DNA of 64,000 nucleotides from Chondromyces crocatus (GTDB lineage: Bacteria; Myxococcota_A; Polyangia; Polyangiales; Polyangiaceae). The notes beneath the pieces are model-generated. The model made no database searches. It worked only from the letters and a program-made list of their open reading frames with translations, and was not told the origin of the DNA. The translations under genes were made by a program, and so were the position numbers. The stretch spans positions 7,991,001 to 8,055,000 of the forward strand of contig NZ_CP012159.1 of the NCBI RefSeq assembly GCF_001189295.1, in the 5' to 3' direction. Shown piece by piece: positions 43,994-53,179 of this stretch (positions are counted from its first letter, which is position 1; the number at the start of each line of letters is the position of its first letter).

Positions 43994-45370
43994 TCACCGC
44001 TCCACTCCGTCCTCCCGCACCTTTTCCCCGGCCCCAGCATCTCCCGCGCGCACGCCGTCACCGCGCACGTCAGCATCGCCGGAGCGCTCTCCCTCGCCGT
44101 CCCTCGCGCCGTCCTGCAGCTCCGCGTCCGGCTCCGCCTGCGCCCCTGCCCCCGGCTCCGCCTGCGCCTCCACGCCTTCCGCCGCAGCCGGCTCCTCCCC
44201 GCGTCCTTCCGCCTTCTCGCCGTGCCCACCACCCGAGGCACGCCCTCGGTCCGCACCGAGCAGCGCCGCCCACAGACCGCGCTCATCACGCGCGGCCAGC
44301 AGGATCCCCATCGACGCCAGCGACAGCGAGATCGCTCCCAGAGGCGCCCCCACGGCACCGCGCGACAGCAGCGCGAGCGCCACCACCGCCGACAGCGCCG
44401 GCGTCGGACGCCGCACCGCGAGGGCCAACCCCGCCATCACGAACGACAGCGCCGCCACGAAATGCTGCGCCCCCAGCGGCGCCGTCGGGAGCGGGCGCAC
44501 CACCAGCCGATCCAGCATCCGGAACACCAGCAGCTCGCCAGGATGCACCTCGTTGCTCGCGGCACTTGCCGCGTAGCGCGTCGCCACGAACGCGAGCCCC
44601 AGCGCCAGCAGCACCATCGGGCTCAGGAGTGGCGACGACGTCGGCGCCTGATCCGACCCCGCGCTTGCCCTCGGATCCCGCCGCTTCACGAGCCCCGCCG
44701 CGGCGACCAGCGCCCCCAGCCCATCGAGCACGAACGCCGCCGTCGAGAGCCCCTGCGCGACGCTGCCCACCGCGACGGACGACGTCGCAATCGCGCGCAC
44801 TGCCAGCAGCGCACCGGCCAACCGCAGGAGCCCCCCGAGCCCCAGGAGCCCGAGCACCAGCGCCGCGTGCCGCGAGAACACCGCGCGCCGCGCGTCCCAT
44901 GCCGCAACCAGCGCCAGGGTCCCCACGATCCCTGCGATGAACACCGCCATCACCTCGGGCACCCGCTCGCGCCCCGACGCGTAGATCACCTCCAGCGCCA
45001 CCAGCGACGACGTCATCACCGCGAACACCCGCAGCGCGATCGGGCTCCGGCTCTGCGACACCAGCGACACCAGCGACGACGTCGCCACCACCGCCAGCAG
45101 CGCGAAGAGCTGCGACAGCATCCCCCCCGCGCGATCGAGCTGGAGCACCAGCCCCTCCAGCCCCACCGTGATGCCCCCGATCGAGGGCGCCAGCATCTTC
45201 CCGATCAGCGTCGCCAGCACCCCGAGCGCCGCCAGCGGCCACAGGAACCGCAGCGCAGGCACCGCGGTCAGCGTGCGACGGGGCGCACCGTGGGCGGCAG
45301 CGCCGGATGCGCCGGATGCGCCGGATGCGACGGGCGAAGTGGACGTAGAACCGGACGTTGCCGCCTTCAC
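43994..45370 (-). CDS. Polytopic membrane protein with charged C-terminal tail
   Basis: A protein of 458 residues. GTG 45370 is preceded by GAAGGA and starts 8 bp after the stop of the TonB-like gene, so the two are coupled. There are about ten hydrophobic segments, for example LRFLWPLAALGVLATLIGKM, VMAVFIAGIVGTLALVAAWD, VLGLLGLGGLLRLAGALLAV and PLLSPMVLLALGLAFVATRY. The last 75 residues are a hydrophilic Gly/Glu/Ala-rich tail. No transporter motif was recognised. Pairing with a TonB-like protein suggests an inner-membrane partner, but it does not resemble ExbB/ExbD. Confidence 0.7.
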   Translation of the reverse strand: MKAATSGSTSTSPVASGASGASGAAAHGAPRRTLTAVPALRFLWPLAALGVLATLIGKMLAPSIGGITVGLEGLVLQLDRAGGMLSQLFALLAVVATSSLVSLVSQSRSPIALRVFAVMTSSLVALEVIYASGRERVPEVMAVFIAGIVGTLALVAAWDARRAVFSRHAALVLGLLGLGGLLRLAGALLAVRAIATSSVAVGSVAQGLSTAAFVLDGLGALVAAAGLVKRRDPRASAGSDQAPTSSPLLSPMVLLALGLAFVATRYAASAASNEVHPGELLVFRMLDRLVVRPLPTAPLGAQHFVAALSFVMAGLALAVRRPTPALSAVVALALLSRGAVGAPLGAISLSLASMGILLAARDERGLWAALLGADRGRASGGGHGEKAEGRGEEPAAAEGVEAQAEPGAGAQAEPDAELQDGARDGEGERSGDADVRGDGVRAGDAGAGEKVREDGVER

Positions 45371-45377
45371 GGGTCCT

Positions 45378-47258
45378 TCAGCGTTTGAGCGGCAACAAGG
45401 GGGACGACGGCGGACCACCCGGCGCGCCCTCCGAGGAACCGCGCGGCTTCTTCTCCGGCAGAGGCGTCGGCGTCGCTGGCTGCGCGGCGCCCCCCTTCAG
45501 CAGATACGGGCGCGCATTGCGGGTCGTGCAAGCGTCGAACGGATCGCGGTGGAACTCCCAGTGCAGGTACACGTTCCCGTCCGGGCTCACGATCGCCTCG
45601 GGCGCCTCGCCGAACGGCGACGACCGGTGCACCGAGTTCAGCGCCACGATGTCGAACGCCGTCAGCCCGCTCGTCCGGGTCACCCCCAGCCGCACGATGC
45701 GCCCCGTGTCCTTCGCCAGCACGATCTCCAGGTGCGTCACCAGGTTCGGATTGTTGAACGCATGCGACTTCGACAGGTCGTCCAGCGACGCCAGGAACTC
45801 CTCCGCGAAGATCGGGTGCAGCCGGTTGTGGATCCGGTTGATGTACGTCGCGAAGGGCACCCGCGCCGCGTTCAGCGCCGTCTGGTTCCCCACCTTGACG
45901 GTCGGATCGTAGTTCTCGATCGCCGCCCGCCACCGCTCCCACTTGTTCGTCTCCCAGGAGCCGCGGTGACGGCTCCGCCGTGACGCCCCCTCGGCAGCGC
46001 GCTCCCTCTTGAGCGTCTCGTGCCCCACCGCCGCTTCCACACCCGCCATGCTCAAGTTCAGGTTCGGTCCCCCCGGCGTCCCTGGTGCGCCGAGCCCGAT
46101 CGAGCCCACCTTCACGGGCGGCTCGTACGGCTTCGGCTTCCGGCGACGCCCTGCGGTGCGGCTCTTTCCATCACCACCCGGGTTCGCTGGATCCAGCGTG
46201 TAGCCCCCCTTGTCGGCCGCGATCGCCTCGGGAGACGCAGGCCCTGCACCGCCCAGCGAACCCTTCTCCGCCGGCTGCTCCGGACGCGGTGCCTTTGGCC
46301 CTGCCGCCCCCTTCGGCCCACCCGCCACCGACGCGGGCGCGCTCGGCGGCGGCCCTTCCTTCTGCGCTGGAACAGGGGACGCCGACGGCGACTCCTTCGC
46401 CGGGTTGTGGTGCTCCGCCGTGCGGCTGTCCGGCGCGGCTTCACCAGGCGCCTTCGTCTCGTCGCCGGCCTTGTCCTCGCTCTGCGCGCTCTTCTCCTCG
46501 TCGCTGTCGCCGACCTTGTCCTTCGGCCCCGCGGACTGCCCTGGCGACGGCTTCGGATCGTCCTGATCCTTCGACCGGATCTGCGCCATGGTCTCTTCTT
46601 CGACCTTGTTGGCCTGATCCGCGATCCGGTTCGCGTTCGGGTTGTCCTCTTGCTCCTTCTCGACGTGCTGGCTCACCGCGAGGCGCCGATCGATCTCGAT
46701 CGGATCGGGGGGCTTCGGCGGCTCTGGCTTCGGCTCGTCCTTCTTCGGCTCCGGCGGCGGAGGAGGCGCCGCGGCCATCGGAGGCGGCGGCGGAGGCGTG
46801 AGCGGCGGCAGCGCTGGCTTCGGCGGCTCCGGCTTCGGCTCCTCTTTCTTGGGCTCTTCTTTCTTCGGCGGAGGCTTCGGCGGCTCCTTGGGCTTCGGCT
46901 TCTCCTCCGGCTTCTTGGCCTTCGGATCGGGCACCGCGTTCGGATCCGGCGGCGCGTTCGGATCCGGCTTCGCGTCCGGATCGGGCGTCGCTTCCTCGTC
47001 CGCCTGGTCTGCGTCACCCTTCTCCGGCGTCGTGCTCGGCGGCGGCGGCATGTCCGGCGTCGGGTTCAGATCGGTGAAGATCTCGAACGTGGTGTCCGGG
47101 TGACGGAGCCCGTCACGCAGCGAGAACACCATCCGGCGCCACTCCGCCCGATCTTCGAGCTCACGCGCCACCTGGACCGCGCTGCCCCCGCCCGCCATGT
47201 GCGCCAGGATCGCCACGGAGACCCAGAGAGCGAGCGGGATATGGGCGTCACGTGCCAT
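45378..47258 (-). CDS. TonB-like energy-transducer protein
   Basis: A protein of 626 residues. An N-terminal hydrophobic helix (IPLALWVSVAILAHMAGGG) would anchor it in the inner membrane. A long Pro/Lys/Glu-rich region (residues 70-200, repeated EPKKEEPKPEPPKP-type units) could span the periplasm, as in TonB. The C-terminal domain (residues 470-600) has the TonB-like pattern YINRIHNRLHPIF, LVTHLEIVLAKDTGRIVRLG, TSGLTAFDIVALNSV and VYLHWEFHRDPFDACTT. In Myxococcus the gliding proteins GltG and GltJ also carry TonB-type C-terminal domains, so an indirect link with the glt-like genes is possible. I cannot separate that from a generic TonB by sight. It is cotranscribed with a polytopic membrane protein. 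Confidence 0.8.
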   Translation of the reverse strand: MARDAHIPLALWVSVAILAHMAGGGSAVQVARELEDRAEWRRMVFSLRDGLRHPDTTFEIFTDLNPTPDMPPPPSTTPEKGDADQADEEATPDPDAKPDPNAPPDPNAVPDPKAKKPEEKPKPKEPPKPPPKKEEPKKEEPKPEPPKPALPPLTPPPPPPMAAAPPPPPEPKKDEPKPEPPKPPDPIEIDRRLAVSQHVEKEQEDNPNANRIADQANKVEEETMAQIRSKDQDDPKPSPGQSAGPKDKVGDSDEEKSAQSEDKAGDETKAPGEAAPDSRTAEHHNPAKESPSASPVPAQKEGPPPSAPASVAGGPKGAAGPKAPRPEQPAEKGSLGGAGPASPEAIAADKGGYTLDPANPGGDGKSRTAGRRRKPKPYEPPVKVGSIGLGAPGTPGGPNLNLSMAGVEAAVGHETLKRERAAEGASRRSRHRGSWETNKWERWRAAIENYDPTVKVGNQTALNAARVPFATYINRIHNRLHPIFAEEFLASLDDLSKSHAFNNPNLVTHLEIVLAKDTGRIVRLGVTRTSGLTAFDIVALNSVHRSSPFGEAPEAIVSPDGNVYLHWEFHRDPFDACTTRNARPYLLKGGAAQPATPTPLPEKKPRGSSEGAPGGPPSSPLLPLKR

Positions 47259-47560
47259 TCGGTATGAAGCTCTCTACCGCCCCCGCCCGTCGCAGCGCGC
47301 GCTAGGGTGCCGTCAACCTAGCATCGGGGTATGCCAGCAGCAACGTTCCAAGCGCACGCTGGCAGCCCTGAACACACACGGAACCACCCTCTCCAGGTCC
47401 ACACCCGAACCTCGAGGTTCCCTTGTGAAGTCCACGCCTTTCCGGCATCGCTCTCCGCGTCGCCGGCGCGTGCCAGAGCCCGCTCCAGGTGCTGGCTTGC
47501 GCCCCGCGTCGGCGCTGCCGCTCGCCCGCCGCGGCCACGTCCCCCCGCGCCGCGCCTGGC
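47259..47560. other. Gap upstream of TonB-like gene
   Basis: About 300 bp between the SDR stop and the TonB-like start, both on the minus strand. It should contain the TonB-like gene promoter; no clear consensus was found and no gene is supported. Confidence 0.4.
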
Positions 47561-48406
47561 TCACACCTTGACGATGGCGTCCCAGTTCTCGGCGATCTCC
47601 GAGGCCGTCCACACCGCCCCCTCGTCCTTGAACTTCCCGGGCGACTGCACGACTTTGTAAGCATACATCTGCGACCCGGCCACCGCGAGGACGTGCCCCG
47701 TCCGATCTGCGCACAGGTCCGATGCCAGGAACAACGCCGCGGGTGCGACATGCTCCGGCGTCATCGTGTCGCGCGCCGACTGGAACATCGGCAGGTCTTC
47801 CGTCATCCGCGTCTTCGCGATCGGCGCCACCGCGTTCACCGTGATCCGCTGCTTCTGCAGCTCGATCGCCGCCGTCCGCGTGAGCCCGTAGATCCCCGCC
47901 TTCGCCGCCGCGTAGTTCGACTGCCCGAAGTTACCGAGCATCCCGGACACGCTCGTCGTGTTCACGATCCTCCCCCCGTTCCCCTGCGACACCATCTGCC
48001 GCGCCGCCGCCTGCGTGCACAGGAACGTCCCCTTCAGATGGACCGCGATCACGCTGTCCCAGTTCGCCTCGTCCGTCTTGAGCAGCGTCTTGTCACGCAG
48101 GATCCCTGCGTTGTTGACCAGCACGTCCACGCGCCCGAACGCATCGACCGCCGTCTGCACGATCCGCGCGGCCCCCTCCACCGTCGCCACCGAGTCGAAG
48201 TTCGCCACCGCTTTCCCGCCGGCGGCCTCGATCTCCGCCACCACCTGACGCGCCATCGCGTCGTCCGCGCCCACCCCATCGCGAGCGCCCCCCACATCGT
48301 TCACCACCACCCGCGCCCCCTCCCGAGCGAACAGCAGCGCCTCCGCGCGGCCGATCCCGCCTCCAGCGCCCGTGATGATCGCCACCTTCCCGTCCAAGAG
48401 ACCCAT
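47561..48406 (-). CDS. Short-chain dehydrogenase/reductase, HSD17B4-like
   Basis: A protein of 281 residues. ATG 48406 has GGAGG 5 bp upstream. The Rossmann motif is VAIITGAGGGIGRAEALLF, followed by VVVNDVGGARDGVG, VLVNNAGILRDKTLL, a catalytic Ser in NTTSVSGMLGNFGQ, and YAAAKAG with the Tyr and Lys. These segments resemble the (3R)-hydroxyacyl-CoA dehydrogenase domain of multifunctional beta-oxidation enzymes (HSD17B4-type) more than FabG. It probably oxidises or reduces an acyl-CoA or similar alcohol with NAD(P)(H). It stands alone, with no other lipid gene adjacent. Confidence 0.9.
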   Translation of the reverse strand: MGLLDGKVAIITGAGGGIGRAEALLFAREGARVVVNDVGGARDGVGADDAMARQVVAEIEAAGGKAVANFDSVATVEGAARIVQTAVDAFGRVDVLVNNAGILRDKTLLKTDEANWDSVIAVHLKGTFLCTQAAARQMVSQGNGGRIVNTTSVSGMLGNFGQSNYAAAKAGIYGLTRTAAIELQKQRITVNAVAPIAKTRMTEDLPMFQSARDTMTPEHVAPAALFLASDLCADRTGHVLAVAGSQMYAYKVVQSPGKFKDEGAVWTASEIAENWDAIVKV

Positions 48407-48784
48407 CGTGACCTCCACCGAAGCGCCCTTCGGCGCCCCTGCTCCCTTTGGCACCGAAGCCCCCCGGACGACAAGCGCACAAGGCGCCCCGTGCTGAAGC
48501 GCCTGACCACGAGCACCTCCCGCCCCTGCGCCAGCGCCCCCTGGACGACGGCCGCCTCGACCCGCAGCGCTGGCGCCATTCGACCCAAGGCACCTGGATC
48601 CGCCGCTCGGGCGCCCCTGGACGAAACCCGCCGCGACCCGCTGCGCCGACGCCCTCTGGACGACGGCCGCCTCGACCCCTGTGCTGGCGACCCCTCGCCT
48701 GCACGCTCTCCCCGCCGCGCCCCGCACCTTCCCCTTCGCCGCTTCTTTGTCCCGTGCTCCCCGCGGATGATAACGGCGAGGTCG

Positions 48785-50104
48785 ATGCACCTCCCCAGCC
48801 GCTTGTCGACGTCCACCCTGGGCGACCTCCTCGGCGCGCTGTACCGAGACAAGACCACCGGCCTGCTCGACCTCTGCGAGCTGTGGACCCCCACGGGCAG
48901 CACCGTCCCTGGCCGCCAGCACCGCATCCTCCTGCACATGGGCCTCGTCACGGGCGTCGAGACGGCGTTCCCCGCCCTCCGCCTCGGCGAGCTCCTCGAG
49001 CGCCGCGGGATCATCCTCTCCACCGGCGTCGCGCGCCTCGCCGCGGTCACCGCCTCTCGCGCTGGCCGACTCACCGGCGAGCAGCTCGTCTCGTCCGGCC
49101 TCATCAGCCGCGACGAACTCGAACACACCCTTCGCACCCAGCTCCGCACACGCCTCGACGCCCTCTTCAACATTGACGAAGCGTCCATCTGCTTCCACAC
49201 CGCGCGCCCCCTGTGCGACTCCCTCCGGAGCATCGGCCCCCTCGACCCCACCGAGGTCCTCCACGGCCGCGCCCGCGCCCGCGATCGCCGCCGCCCGGCC
49301 TCGCCTTCTGCAACCCCTCGCCCCCCGTTCGCGAGCAGCGCCGCCCCGCGCACCGCAGGCAGCACGCCTCCGCCCCCGCACACGGCACCGTCGCCCGCAA
49401 GCGCGACCCCTCGCCCCCCGCAAGCGACTGCCTACGCGACCGGCGCAACCCCGCGCCCCCCGCAAGCTGCCGCCTACGCGACAGGCGCAACCCCGCGCCC
49501 TCCACAAGCTGCAGCCTACGCGACCGGCACGACGCCGCGTCCCCCGCAAGCTGCCGCTTACACCACCGGCACAGCCTCGCGTCCCTCCTACGCATCCCCT
49601 CACACGACCGGCGCGACCCCGCGTCCTCCGAGCGCCGCCCCTTCTTCCACCGGCTACGCCTCCACCGGCTACGCCTCGACTGGCCACGCGTCCGCAGGCG
49701 CAGGCTACGCCTCGCGCAGCACGTCTTCCCACGCGCCCTCATCGCGCAACCCTTACGCACAGAGCGCTTCCTCCCCGCGCCCCTCATCGCAGAGCACCTC
49801 CGGGCAAGGCACCTCCGGGCAAGGCACCTCCTCTTCGCGCCCCTCATCCCACGGCGCCTCCTCGCGCAGCGGCGCTGGCGCAAGCTCCGCTCCTCCCCCG
49901 GGAAGCGCCCGTGCCTCTCGCCACGACGAGCGCAAGCGCAACGCCCTCCACCTCCTCGGCCTCGCCGAAGGCGCCACCGAGACCGACGTCCGCCGCGCCT
50001 TCCGACGCATGGCGGCCCGCCTCCACCCCGATCGCGCCACCACCGGCGACGCCACCGCCCGCTTCGCCGAGCTCTCCGCCGCGTACCACGTCCTCGTCGC
50101 GTGA
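48785..50104 (+). CDS. DUF4388-type protein with C-terminal J domain
   Basis: A protein of about 439 residues. ATG 48785 (GGCGAGG upstream) is preferred over 48767. Residues 1-125 resemble the DUF4388/PATAN-like regulator domain of myxobacteria (LGDLLGALYRDKTTGLLDL, ILLHMGLVTGVETAFP, RLGELLERRGI, LTGEQLVSSGLISRDELEHT). Residues 170-360 are low complexity, including 14-residue tandem units of the type GATPRPPQAAAYAT and Ser/Thr/Gly-rich sequence. The end is a J domain (RKRNALHLLGLAEGATETDV, RRMAARLHPDRATT) with the HPD motif, expected to recruit DnaK. The combination suggests a regulated co-chaperone. It is divergent from the SDR gene. Confidence 0.8.
   Translation: MHLPSRLSTSTLGDLLGALYRDKTTGLLDLCELWTPTGSTVPGRQHRILLHMGLVTGVETAFPALRLGELLERRGIILSTGVARLAAVTASRAGRLTGEQLVSSGLISRDELEHTLRTQLRTRLDALFNIDEASICFHTARPLCDSLRSIGPLDPTEVLHGRARARDRRRPASPSATPRPPFASSAAPRTAGSTPPPPHTAPSPASATPRPPQATAYATGATPRPPQAAAYATGATPRPPQAAAYATGTTPRPPQAAAYTTGTASRPSYASPHTTGATPRPPSAAPSSTGYASTGYASTGHASAGAGYASRSTSSHAPSSRNPYAQSASSPRPSSQSTSGQGTSGQGTSSSRPSSHGASSRSGAGASSAPPPGSARASRHDERKRNALHLLGLAEGATETDVRRAFRRMAARLHPDRATTGDATARFAELSAAYHVLVA
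49430..49610 (+). repeat. 42-bp tandem repeats inside the J-domain protein gene
   Basis: Four to five units of 42 bp encode variants of GATPRPPQAAAYAT between the DUF4388-like and J domains. They differ at few bases, indicating recent expansion. They keep the reading frame and lengthen a flexible linker. Confidence 0.75.
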
Positions 50105-50207
50105 ACGCAGCGACACGCCTTCACGGATCACCGACGCGAGACCTCAGCGACTTCGCGCACTCCCTGCGGCACCCGAGCTGAAGTCGCCAACCCGGTCCGA
50201 CGTTCCG

Positions 50208-50642
50208 TCACCAGCGCGAGTACATCGATCCCAGCGTCACCGACGTCGACACCCCGAAGGCGTTCTGGATCTCCACCAGGCAGAGCTTCCTCGGATCGGT
50301 GCGGTCCACGACGACGACGCACGGTGCCCCGGCCTGCACGAGCTGTCGGAGCGTCTCCGGCACCACGAGCGAGGAGGGGACCTGCTGCCATCCCCCCTCC
50401 AGCTCCAGCAGGATCTCGATGCCCACCTTGTAGAACCGCACGGACCCCACACGCCCCGACAGCGCCCCCGCATCGACGGACTGGAGCCTGCCGCGAACAC
50501 GCAGCCCGGTCGCGAGCAGGTGATCGAGCTCGCCACGGCCGGCGTGCAGCGCGCGGTGAACAGCAACGACGAACAAGGCCATCAGACCGCCGTTGACGAT
50601 CACGCCGATGAGGATGAAGAGGGGGATCCAGAGCTTATCCAT
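50208..50642 (-). CDS. Small membrane protein
   Basis: A protein of 144 residues. ATG 50642 is preceded by GAGGGAG at 8 bp; a GTG at 50651 would abut it. The N-terminal helix (LWIPLFILIGVIVNGGLMAL) anchors a soluble domain with beta-type sequence (GLRVRGRLQSVDAGALSG, FYKVGIEILLELEGGWQQVP, PCVVVVDRTDPRKLCLVE). It resembles the DUF3592-like proteins that pair one helix with an OB-like domain, though I cannot confirm the family. It lies between the J-domain gene (convergent) and kamE (same strand). Confidence 0.7.
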   Translation of the reverse strand: MDKLWIPLFILIGVIVNGGLMALFVVAVHRALHAGRGELDHLLATGLRVRGRLQSVDAGALSGRVGSVRFYKVGIEILLELEGGWQQVPSSLVVPETLRQLVQAGAPCVVVVDRTDPRKLCLVEIQNAFGVSTSVTLGSMYSRW

Positions 50643-50746
50643 CGTGCGCACTCCCTCAGCACCGCGCCCCCATCCCCGCGGTCACGATCTCGCGCTCTCG
50701 CAGCAGACCTCGTCGTGACCGCATCCCCGCGGCCACGACCTCGCGC

Positions 50747-51505
50747 CTACTGCTCCAGCTTCGCCGGCGGATAGGCCCGCCCGATCATGTGCTCCATCAC
50801 GTACGACGCCACCGCGTTCGGCTTCGTCCCTGGCCCGAACCCCGCATCGAAGCCCAGCTCCACCGCCAGCCCGTGCGTGATGCGCGGCCCACCGAGCAGC
50901 AGCAGCACCTTCTCCCGGAAGCCCTGCGCCTTCACCATCTCCACCAGCGCCGCCGAGTTCTCCTTGTGGCAGTTCCGCTGCGTGATCACCTGCGACACCA
51001 GGATCGCGTCAGCGCCCAGCGCCTTCGCCTTCTCGCACAGCTCCTCGTTCTCCACCTGCGCGCCGAGGTTGTGCGTGTCGAAGCACTTGTAGCTCTCGAG
51101 CCCCTTCTCGCCCGCGAACCCCTTGTAGTTCAGGATCGCGTCGATCCCCACGGTGTGCGCATCGCTCCCCGTGCAGGCCCCGACCACCACCACCTTGCGC
51201 CCCAGCTTCTTGCCCTGCGCCTCCACGTCCTCGCGCGTCAGCGGCTGCGCGGCCAGCTCCTCCACGTGGATGTCGGACATGTCCACGAGGTGCGGCGAGT
51301 GCCCGTACACCACGAAGTAGGTGTACTCCCGGCTCACCTGCTCCATCGCCGTCACCAGCGGGTCGCGCAGACCGTGCGCCTCGGCGAACCGCTTCGCCGC
51401 CTCCCGCGCCCGATCCCCGGGCAAGATCCCCAGGGTGAACGACATCTGCACCATGCCGTCCCCTTCACGATCCCCGTAAGCCCTCAGGTATCTCTGCTCC
51501 GTCAC
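50747..51505 (-). CDS. kamE: Lysine 5,6-aminomutase beta subunit
   Basis: A protein of 252 residues. GTG 51505 overlaps the kamD stop (GTGA), so the subunits are translationally coupled. The B12-binding Rossmann domain contains ACTGSDAHTVGIDAILNYKG with the DXHXXG cobalamin ligand motif, and LLLGGPRITHGLAVELG near the C-terminus. Residues 1-80 include VQMSFTLGILPGD and match the N-terminal segment of the beta subunit, including a PLP-contacting region in the family (the Lys lies near KLGRKVVVVG). The enzyme moves the amino group of D-lysine or L-beta-lysine using adenosylcobalamin and PLP. Length and motif order agree with the family. Confidence 0.93.
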   Translation of the reverse strand: MTEQRYLRAYGDREGDGMVQMSFTLGILPGDRAREAAKRFAEAHGLRDPLVTAMEQVSREYTYFVVYGHSPHLVDMSDIHVEELAAQPLTREDVEAQGKKLGRKVVVVGACTGSDAHTVGIDAILNYKGFAGEKGLESYKCFDTHNLGAQVENEELCEKAKALGADAILVSQVITQRNCHKENSAALVEMVKAQGFREKVLLLLGGPRITHGLAVELGFDAGFGPGTKPNAVASYVMEHMIGRAYPPAKLEQ

Positions 51506-53061
51506 GGCGCCTCCGGGCGCTCCAGCGCCTCCAGGATCGGGTTCACGTAGTCCGCGTGCCGCTCCACCACCCCGCGGAAGCCCTTCCCCCCTGTCCGCGT
51601 CCGCTTCACATCGCCGAACGCCCCCCGCCCGATCGCGTCCCAGATCGTCTCTTTCCGGACCTCTTCGAGCAGCTCCAGCGCACTGTCCAGCACCTCCCGG
51701 GCGCGCGTCTCCACGATCCCGCCCGGCTTCCACTGCGCGATCTCCTCGCCCAGGTGCCGCCCCGCCCCGAAGATGTACCGCGCGCTCTTCAGCGACAGGT
51801 ACCGGTCCATCAACAGCGGCGTGTGCACCGCCTCGCTGAACATCCCCAGCAGCTCGATCGACTGCCCCGTCATGATCCCCGCCAGGTTGAACATCGCGTC
51901 GTGCACGTGGCTGTGGAAGATGTCCCCCGTCTTGAACTTCGTCGGCGGCATCCACTTGATCGGGTGCCTGTCGAAGATCTGCCGCACGAGCTGCGCCTGG
52001 GCGACCTCGAACAGGAAGCTGTCCTCCAGCCACGGGTTGATCTCGAACGCGTGCCCGAGCCCCATCTGCTCTTCCACGAGCCCCGCCCGCTTCGCGAACG
52101 CCTCGTTGATGAACTGCGAGGCCAGCACCGTGTGCGCCTTCTCCACCGCGTCGGCCGTGGTCAGGTAGTTGTCCTCGCCCGTGTTGATGACGATCCCGCT
52201 CCGCGCGATGATCCGCCGCGAGAAGTACTGATCCACGAACGTCCGCTGCATGTTGATGTCGCGGAACAGGATCCCGTACATCGCGTCGTTGAGCAGCATG
52301 TCCAGCCGCTCCACCGCCGCCATCCACGCGATCTCGCTCATGCAGAGCCCCGACGAGTAGTTCGTCTGCGCCAGGTACTTCCCCGTCTCCTCCGCGCTCT
52401 GGTCCGCCGCCTGCCGGATGATCCGGAAGTTCTCCTGCGTCGCGTACGTCCCCCCGAACCCCTCCGTCGTCGGCCCCTCCGGCACGTAATCCAGCAGCGA
52501 CTGCGCCGTCGCCCGGATCACCGCCACGATGTCTGCCCCCGCGTACCGCGCCGCCTTCGCCTGGAGCGCATCGTCGTAGATGTTCCCCGTCGCGACGATC
52601 ACGTACTTCAGCGGCAGCTCACCCGCCGGGAACCGCGCCTTGAACGCCTCCCGCGCCTCGCGCGCCCCATCGATCCGCGCGAGCCCCGCCGCCGTCGCCT
52701 GCGTCAGCGCACCACGCGCCTCCGCCGCGCTCACACGCCCGGGCGCCAGATCGGCCTCCTCGCTGTACGCCAGCACCTCGGCCGCTTCCTGGATCGACCC
52801 GGCCCCCTCGACCAGCGCGCGCCCCAGGAAGTACGCCACCCCGTGCCCCAGGTGCCCGGCCTTGTGCAGCCGGTCGACCAGCACGTTCGACAGTGGCGTC
52901 CCCTCCCCGTCCGCACCCTCCACCCCGTACGAACGCGCGACCGTCCGCTCCACACCGACCGTCGTGTGACGATCGATGAAGTGCTGCACATCGTCAGCGA
53001 CCTCTGCCGCACAGGCGCGACAGGCATCCACCTTGGCTTGATCGACCGGAACCCTGGCCAT
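51502..53061 (-). CDS. kamD: Lysine 5,6-aminomutase alpha subunit
   Basis: A protein of 519 residues, the normal length for the large subunit, which forms the PLP-binding TIM barrel. Recognisable segments are ARSYGVEGADGEGTPLSNVL, AGADIVAVIRATAQSLLDYV, EGPTTEGFGGTYATQENFRI, TNYSSGLCMSEIAWMAAVER and NDAMYGILFRDINMQRTFVD. GAGRHLGEEI near the C-terminus also fits. Together with KamE it carries out the second rearrangement of lysine fermentation-type degradation. A lysine 2,3-aminomutase (kamA) and the downstream dehydrogenase are not in the window, so the pathway role here is unclear. It lies divergent from the pyrophosphatase gene. Confidence 0.95.
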   Translation of the reverse strand: MARVPVDQAKVDACRACAAEVADDVQHFIDRHTTVGVERTVARSYGVEGADGEGTPLSNVLVDRLHKAGHLGHGVAYFLGRALVEGAGSIQEAAEVLAYSEEADLAPGRVSAAEARGALTQATAAGLARIDGAREAREAFKARFPAGELPLKYVIVATGNIYDDALQAKAARYAGADIVAVIRATAQSLLDYVPEGPTTEGFGGTYATQENFRIIRQAADQSAEETGKYLAQTNYSSGLCMSEIAWMAAVERLDMLLNDAMYGILFRDINMQRTFVDQYFSRRIIARSGIVINTGEDNYLTTADAVEKAHTVLASQFINEAFAKRAGLVEEQMGLGHAFEINPWLEDSFLFEVAQAQLVRQIFDRHPIKWMPPTKFKTGDIFHSHVHDAMFNLAGIMTGQSIELLGMFSEAVHTPLLMDRYLSLKSARYIFGAGRHLGEEIAQWKPGGIVETRAREVLDSALELLEEVRKETIWDAIGRGAFGDVKRTRTGGKGFRGVVERHADYVNPILEALERPEAP

Positions 53062-53179
53062 CCTTCAATCTCCCGAAGAACCCGGGGTTCTACTCCACAC
53101 CTCAGGGCCGCGTGAACCCCCTGCGCGCCCTCCACGCATGACCCGGTGCGTCTGCTGTCGCGTCTGCCTCGGTCGCCTT

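Noticed and set aside
42233-45388. Long plus-strand frames (up to 543 codons) across the SCO/CtaB and membrane-protein genes
   Set aside because: Ser/Pro/Arg- or Gln/Arg/His-rich translation with no domain; antisense to clearly identified genes.
47561-49732. A 723-codon minus-strand frame extending the SDR gene upstream over the J-domain gene
   Set aside because: Only the part from 48406 matches the SDR family and has a ribosome-binding site. The upstream part is antisense to the DUF4388/J-domain gene.
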